NCBI RefSeq assembly: GCF_000708045.1 | Contig: NZ_ANIE01000001.1 | Span: 124,001 to 188,000, forward strand | Direction: 5' to 3' | DNA: 64,000 nucleotides | DNA from: Marinobacter nitratireducens | GTDB lineage: Bacteria; Pseudomonadota; Gammaproteobacteria; Pseudomonadales; Oleiphilaceae | Shown here: positions 60,409-64,000 of the stretch, piece by piece | Numbering within the stretch: position 1 is the stretch's first letter | How the letters are laid out: each line of letters starts with the position of its first letter | Notes under the pieces: model-generated | What the model saw: the letters and a program-made list of their open reading frames with translations, nothing else | What the model was told of the DNA's origin: nothing | The model's database searches: none | Position numbers and translations under genes: made by a program

Positions 60409-60801
60409 ATGCGCATCGCGGAACTGGAAAAACGCACCGGTGTAAACCGCCATACACTGCGTTACTACGAGAAGGAAGGCCTGCTGCTGGAGGTACATCG
60501 TGGCGGCAATAATTACAGGGACTATCCGGAGAAAGCGGTCGATCGGGTTGCCATGGTGTGTCAGCTCAAGGACCTCGGTTTTTCCATTCGCGAAATCCGG
60601 GACCTGCTGAATGCCCTGCGAAGTGACCGCATCGACTGCGCCGAGGGTGCCTACCTGATGGCCGAAAAAAAGGCTGCGGTGGAAAAGAAAATCCGTGAAC
60701 TCAGACAAATACGAAAACTGCTGGATAGCGAACAAAAACGGCTGGAAGCGAGCGCCGTCGCCCACGGGCTGAGCCTTAAGAGAACCGCTACAACTCGATG
60801 A
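60409..60801 (+). CDS. MerR-family regulator
   Basis: The 130-residue product has the MerR N-terminal helix-turn-helix with wing (MRIAELEKRTGVNRHTLRYY, then NNYRDYPEKAVDRVAMVCQL), a dimerisation helix (KKAAVEKKIRELRQIRKLLD), and only one or two scattered Cys, so a metal sensor is unlikely. It is divergent from the SDR gene, with a MerR-type dyad in between, and overlaps the convergent small membrane protein gene by 14 nt. Confidence 0.88.
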   Translation: MRIAELEKRTGVNRHTLRYYEKEGLLLEVHRGGNNYRDYPEKAVDRVAMVCQLKDLGFSIREIRDLLNALRSDRIDCAEGAYLMAEKKAAVEKKIRELRQIRKLLDSEQKRLEASAVAHGLSLKRTATTR

Positions 60802-60994
60802 ATTTTGGCAGGGCCATCAACACGATACCTACGCCAAAAAAGACGTAGATATCATCGACCAGGTACGGAAAAAACATCAGCCCGATGCCGCTCATGCGAG
60901 CCATCAAGTTCGACTGCTTTCGACCATACACAAAATAAGCCAGGCCAATCGACGTAAAGATCAGACCAAACACCAGAAACCAGGTATCACTCAT
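60788..60994 (-). CDS. small two-span membrane protein (68 aa)
   Basis: The product has two hydrophobic helices (WFLVFGLIFTSIGLAYFVYG and YLVDDIYVFFGVGIVLMALP) separated by a short basic loop (RKQSNLMARMSG). No family is recognised. It begins 68 bp from the desaturase stop on the same strand and could be the last gene of the desaturase unit. It overlaps the MerR gene by 14 nt at its 3' end. Confidence 0.65.
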   Translation of the reverse strand: MSDTWFLVFGLIFTSIGLAYFVYGRKQSNLMARMSGIGLMFFPYLVDDIYVFFGVGIVLMALPKFIEL

Positions 60995-61062
60995 CCCTGG
61001 TCGCCCGTTGTCTGATGGTTGCTTTCATGATTCCGTTCCCGTCCAAAATCCCTGTGCAGACG

Positions 61063-62259
61063 TTATAGCACAGCGCGCTCCGTTCTGTGATCGTAAGGTT
61101 CTCCTCCGCCCGGAAAGGCCAGCCTCAGGTTGTTCAGCCAGGTGGTGCCGAACTGGCGGTACAACGGCGCACTGTTGTATGGCAACCCATAACGATCAGC
61201 CAGCGCTCTAACCCGGGGCGCAACCTCCTTGTACCGGTTGCTGCACATGTCCGGGAACAGGTGGTGCTCGATCTGGTGCGAGAGGTTGCCAGACAGAATG
61301 TGGAACAGCTTGCCTCCCTCAATGTTGCAGGAGCCCAGCAACTGGCGCAGATACCAGCGAGCCCTCGTCTCGCCTTCCACCTGCTTCAGGGTAAAGTTAT
61401 GAGCGCCGGCCGGGAAATGGCCACAGAAGATGATTACAAACGCCCAGATGTTGCGGATTATGTTCGCCACCGCGTTTGCCCCGGCCACGATCCCAAAGAC
61501 CGCCAGCGGCGAGAAATCCACAAAGAAGGAAATCGGAACCGCCACCAGAGCCGCCGCCAACGGCCAGGCAATGTAATCCTTCGCCACCTGACGCCAGATC
61601 TTATAGCCGATCCGCTTTAGCAACGGTTTGAAATCAGAGAACTTATTCTTGCCTTTGAGGTGATCATCAATGGCTTGCTCATGAAGTGCCACGCCCTCCT
61701 CGAAGAGCAGCATCAACAGAATGAAGTACACCGGCTGCAGCAGGAACGCAGGCTTCCATTTCTGCATCGGCGTTACCCGCATGATGCCGTACCCCACATC
61801 CAGATCCTTCTCCAGCACGTTGGTCCAGGTGTGGTGAACCACGTTGTGGGAGTGCATCCAGCGATCAGACGGGCTCATGGTGTCCCACTCCCAGGTATTG
61901 GACTGGATTTCCGGATCTTTCATCCAGTCCCACTGGGCGTGCAGCACATTGTGGGCAATCTCCATGTTCTCCAGAATCTTGGCAATGCCCAACATCGCCG
62001 TGCCGAGGGCAAGAATGGTCAGCATCACCGGCCAGTAGGCCAGTACGTGTCCCCAGGCCGGGATGAAGAACAGCGACAGATAAATAACAAAACGGGCACT
62101 CACCGCCAGGGTGCGCTGGGTTCTGATGACGTTGAGGATGTAAGTGCGGTCTCGCTCTCCCCGGGAATCAAACACCTCATCTCGTATCGCATCCAGTTCG
62201 CGGCCGAATTCCTCGATCTGCTCGTCGGTGAGGTCCACCGGTAGTTCATGTGTCTTCAT
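61063..62259 (-). CDS. membrane fatty-acid desaturase (DesB-like)
   Basis: The 398-residue product (ATG 62259, GGGGAAGG upstream) has the three histidine boxes of the acyl-lipid/acyl-CoA desaturase family: HNVLH (103-107), a box around HSHNVVHHTW (136-145) and HQIEHHLFPD near the C-terminus, within four membrane helices. It begins 10 nt after the stop of the ferredoxin-reductase-like gene, so the two form one operon like Pseudomonas desBC. It probably introduces double bonds into fatty acids to keep the membrane fluid in the cold or under changing lipid supply. Confidence 0.92.
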   Translation of the reverse strand: MKTHELPVDLTDEQIEEFGRELDAIRDEVFDSRGERDRTYILNVIRTQRTLAVSARFVIYLSLFFIPAWGHVLAYWPVMLTILALGTAMLGIAKILENMEIAHNVLHAQWDWMKDPEIQSNTWEWDTMSPSDRWMHSHNVVHHTWTNVLEKDLDVGYGIMRVTPMQKWKPAFLLQPVYFILLMLLFEEGVALHEQAIDDHLKGKNKFSDFKPLLKRIGYKIWRQVAKDYIAWPLAAALVAVPISFFVDFSPLAVFGIVAGANAVANIIRNIWAFVIIFCGHFPAGAHNFTLKQVEGETRARWYLRQLLGSCNIEGGKLFHILSGNLSHQIEHHLFPDMCSNRYKEVAPRVRALADRYGLPYNSAPLYRQFGTTWLNNLRLAFPGGGEPYDHRTERAVL

Positions 62260-62269
62260 AACCTTCCCC

Positions 62270-63379
62270 TTACAGATCCAGCTCGCAGTCGCCAGCCGCA
62301 GCACAGATACAGGTCTGCACAATGCTGCCAGCCTCGTTCAGTACTTCCCCGGTCCGGAGATCCCGCACACATCCGGACACCAGCGTGGTATTGCAGGTGT
62401 GGCAGATGCCCATACGGCAGCCGTGGGGCGGGTTCATACCAGCCTCTTCGGCCACCCTGAGCAGCGGCGTTTCACTGTCGCCTTCGGTGTCGACATCGCT
62501 CTGGGCAAAACGAACCTTGCCACCGACGGCATCCGCCGGTATTTCCGTAAATGGGGCGCGGAAGCGCTCTATGTGCAGGTTTCGGCTGCAACCGGCCTCC
62601 TCAAAACAGGTTTCAATGGCCTCCAGCAGTGACGGTGGTCCGCAGGCATACACATCCCGCTGCTTCCAGTCCGGGCACAGGGCATCCAGCTGCTCGGCTG
62701 AAAAGTGCACGTCCTGGCCTTCGCGGGTGTACAACAGATGCAAGTGGTACCGATTCTGTTGTTGGTCCATCTCCCGTAGCTGTTTGCCCAGCACCACATC
62801 GAACTCATGGGGCGCGTAGTGCAGGTGGCAGGTATCCGGCAGGCGGCCCTGGGCGATCAAACTGCTGATCATGCTGAAAGCCGGAGTAATGCCACTGCCG
62901 GCCGTGATGAATAGGGGCTCAATCGGCTGCGCATCCGGCAGATAGAAATCCCCCTGAGGCAAACCAATGGGCAGGTAATCCCCCACTTTGATGTTGCGCA
63001 CGATGTGATGGGAGATGGTGCCTTTGTCGATGGCCTTTACCGTGATGGTAAAGCAGTCATCGCTCCGCTCCGGCGGCGAGGAAATCGTGTAGGTACGGGT
63101 GTAATGTTTGCCATTGGCGGGTATGCCCACCCTCACATGCTGGCCGGCCCGATGACCACGCCAGTTCATACCGGGGCGAAGGGTCAGGGTTCGGGCATCC
63201 TGGGTCTCGTCCCAGACTTTCACCACCCGGGCCTGTAACTTGTGGGTTGTCCACAGGGGATTGACCAGTTCCAGATAATGGGAGGTGCGCAGTGGCCAGG
63301 CGAAATAGTCAGTGAGTGTGGTCAGACGGGTCCAGATGGACGGGGACGTACCATACTCTGCTTCCGCAGCATCATTCAT
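62270..63379 (-). CDS. ferredoxin reductase with C-terminal 2Fe-2S domain (DesC-like)
   Basis: The 369-residue product has an FAD-binding part (RTYTISSPPERSDDCFTITV), an NAD-binding part (ITAGSGITPAFSMI, YACGPPSLLEAIE) and a C-terminal plant-type 2Fe-2S domain with GCRMGICHTCNTTLVSGC and a fourth Cys in VQTCICAAA. It is an electron donor for the desaturase encoded 10 nt downstream, as DesC is for DesB. It is the first gene of the pair. The start at 63379 is likely. Confidence 0.92.
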   Translation of the reverse strand: MNDAAEAEYGTSPSIWTRLTTLTDYFAWPLRTSHYLELVNPLWTTHKLQARVVKVWDETQDARTLTLRPGMNWRGHRAGQHVRVGIPANGKHYTRTYTISSPPERSDDCFTITVKAIDKGTISHHIVRNIKVGDYLPIGLPQGDFYLPDAQPIEPLFITAGSGITPAFSMISSLIAQGRLPDTCHLHYAPHEFDVVLGKQLREMDQQQNRYHLHLLYTREGQDVHFSAEQLDALCPDWKQRDVYACGPPSLLEAIETCFEEAGCSRNLHIERFRAPFTEIPADAVGGKVRFAQSDVDTEGDSETPLLRVAEEAGMNPPHGCRMGICHTCNTTLVSGCVRDLRTGEVLNEAGSIVQTCICAAAGDCELDL

Positions 63380-63521
63380 ACAGGGCCTCTCTACTTGTAG
63401 TTCTAGAGGATTTGGCAGGCCCTAATCCGCGGCCAGGGTGACAGTCCCTGTGTGCTCTTTTTGTTATGTGACTCTTTCAAAGTAGTTCGCCGCCCTTCCG
63501 GTTGTCCATTTGCATATTGGG

Positions 63522-64000
63522 TCAATGTGCGACGATCAACGCCACACCCAGAATGACCGCAAGCACGCCAACCGCTTTGGACATCCACTCCCCAACCGGA
63601 AACAGTTTCTCCAGCAGCACCACCACGGCGATCCCGGCGATAACGGTTAAATCCATAACGCCACCAACAAACAGCAGTGCCATAAGGGCAGCGCAGCATC
63701 CCACGCAATAGGTGCCGTGCCGCACGCCCATAGCGAGGGCACCGCTCGGCCCAGGCTGCCAGTAGCGGGTAATAAACAGTAAAGGCCCGCGACAATGTCT
63801 CAGGCAGGACTGCTTCAATGGGGAGAACTGATATATACCGGCGGCAACCAGAACTGAGCCGCTGAACAGATGATTCTGGCTGACCATCATGGGGCTGAGT
63901 ATGGCTGCCTCTTCAAGCCACCATTGCAGAAGCGTGGCCACCAGGCTGAAGGCGGCCCAGACTAACAGGTACCCTCCGGTAAACAGCAGTGTCCCCCAAC
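63522..64000 (-). CDS. DUF2182 family membrane protein (5' end outside window)
   Basis: The frame stays open to the window edge at 64000 and encodes at least 159 residues. It shows the DUF2182 pattern: GGYLLVWAAFSLVATLLQWW, MMVSQNHLFSGSVLVAAGIY, YQFSPLKQSCLRHCRGPLLF, GALAMGVRHGTYCVGCCAAL and LLFVGGVMDLTVIAGIAVVV. The repeated Cys/His motifs suggest a metal-binding membrane protein. The GTG at 63941 is not the true start, because the family motif continues upstream. The 5' end lies beyond the window. Confidence 0.85.
   Translation of the reverse strand, partial: WGTLLFTGGYLLVWAAFSLVATLLQWWLEEAAILSPMMVSQNHLFSGSVLVAAGIYQFSPLKQSCLRHCRGPLLFITRYWQPGPSGALAMGVRHGTYCVGCCAALMALLFVGGVMDLTVIAGIAVVVLLEKLFPVGEWMSKAVGVLAVILGVALIVAH

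Noticed and set aside
63403..63795. 130-codon frame overlapping the DUF2182 gene
   Set aside because: It is an out-of-frame shadow; the other frame shows all conserved Cys/His motifs of the family.
1..64000. CRISPR array, tRNA, rRNA, insertion sequence or prophage
   Set aside because: No regularly spaced repeats, no cloverleaf with CCA end that I could find by eye, and no transposase, integrase or phage structural gene. A tRNA scan would be decisive.

Overview
The window looks like chromosomal DNA of a Marinobacter-like marine gammaproteobacterium. This is an inference from gene content: an AlmA-type long-chain alkane monooxygenase, a second Baeyer-Villiger-type flavin monooxygenase, an OmpW porin, a complete betIBA choline-to-betaine operon with its own carrier, E. 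coli-type ahpC and ahpF, a DesB/DesC-type desaturase pair, and many single-gene transcription units with family regulators. There are no rRNA or tRNA genes, no CRISPR array, and no insertion sequence or phage gene that I can recognise.

Layout. 0-2 kb holds a His/Arg/Asp-rich exported protein, ChaC and MarC. 2.1-6.2 kb is an accessory block of small secreted or lipoprotein genes of unknown function, AT-rich in its core (3.6-6.1 kb). 6.3-9.6 kb is a sigma factor / membrane protein / YfbK-type VWA lipoprotein cluster. 9.7-14.9 kb is a second accessory block: a winged-helix nucleotidyltransferase + HEPN-like gene pair bracketed by near-identical double operators, then a Tle1-type (DUF2235) phospholipase effector gene followed by three tandem DUF2931 lipoprotein genes, probably an orphan type VI effector with triplicated immunity. 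15-31.5 kb is mostly metabolic: flavin monooxygenases, old yellow enzyme with an HxlR regulator, OmpW, RhlE, a membrane-TlpA fusion, MltF, a glutamate-receptor-like channel, AlmA, an HDAC-family deacetylase and an RsbQ-like hydrolase. 31.7-38 kb holds ahpF, DUF3581, a Ca2+-type P-ATPase and ahpC. 38-43.4 kb is the choline operon with a textbook BetI palindrome. 43.5-47.8 kb has a large surface lipoprotein, an EamA exporter and an AraC regulator. 47.8-52.1 kb is an ECF sigma/anti-sigma pair with a subtilisin-like protease, an outer-membrane barrel and an Ala/Glu-rich exported protein. 52.2-64 kb has an amino-acid-binding-like protein, DODA-type dioxygenase + DoxX, a LysR regulator, a crotonase, a 7TM/EAL signalling protein, an SDR with a MerR regulator, the desaturase/reductase pair and a DUF2182 gene cut by the window edge.

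The most informative non-coding signals are: (1) three promoters of the form GGAAT-N16-CGT(C/T)(T/A) in the ECF cluster, two of them divergent with each start codon exactly 7 nt behind the -10 element; (2) the duplicated double operator bracketing the winged-helix MNT/HEPN pair; (3) a 24-bp G/C-run palindrome shared, in the same orientation, by the promoters of two lipoprotein genes 39 kb apart; (4) a 15-codon leader ORF overlapping the start of the choline-type carrier; (5) three direct repeats in the HxlR/old-yellow-enzyme promoter and two tandem dyads in the TetR/monooxygenase promoter.
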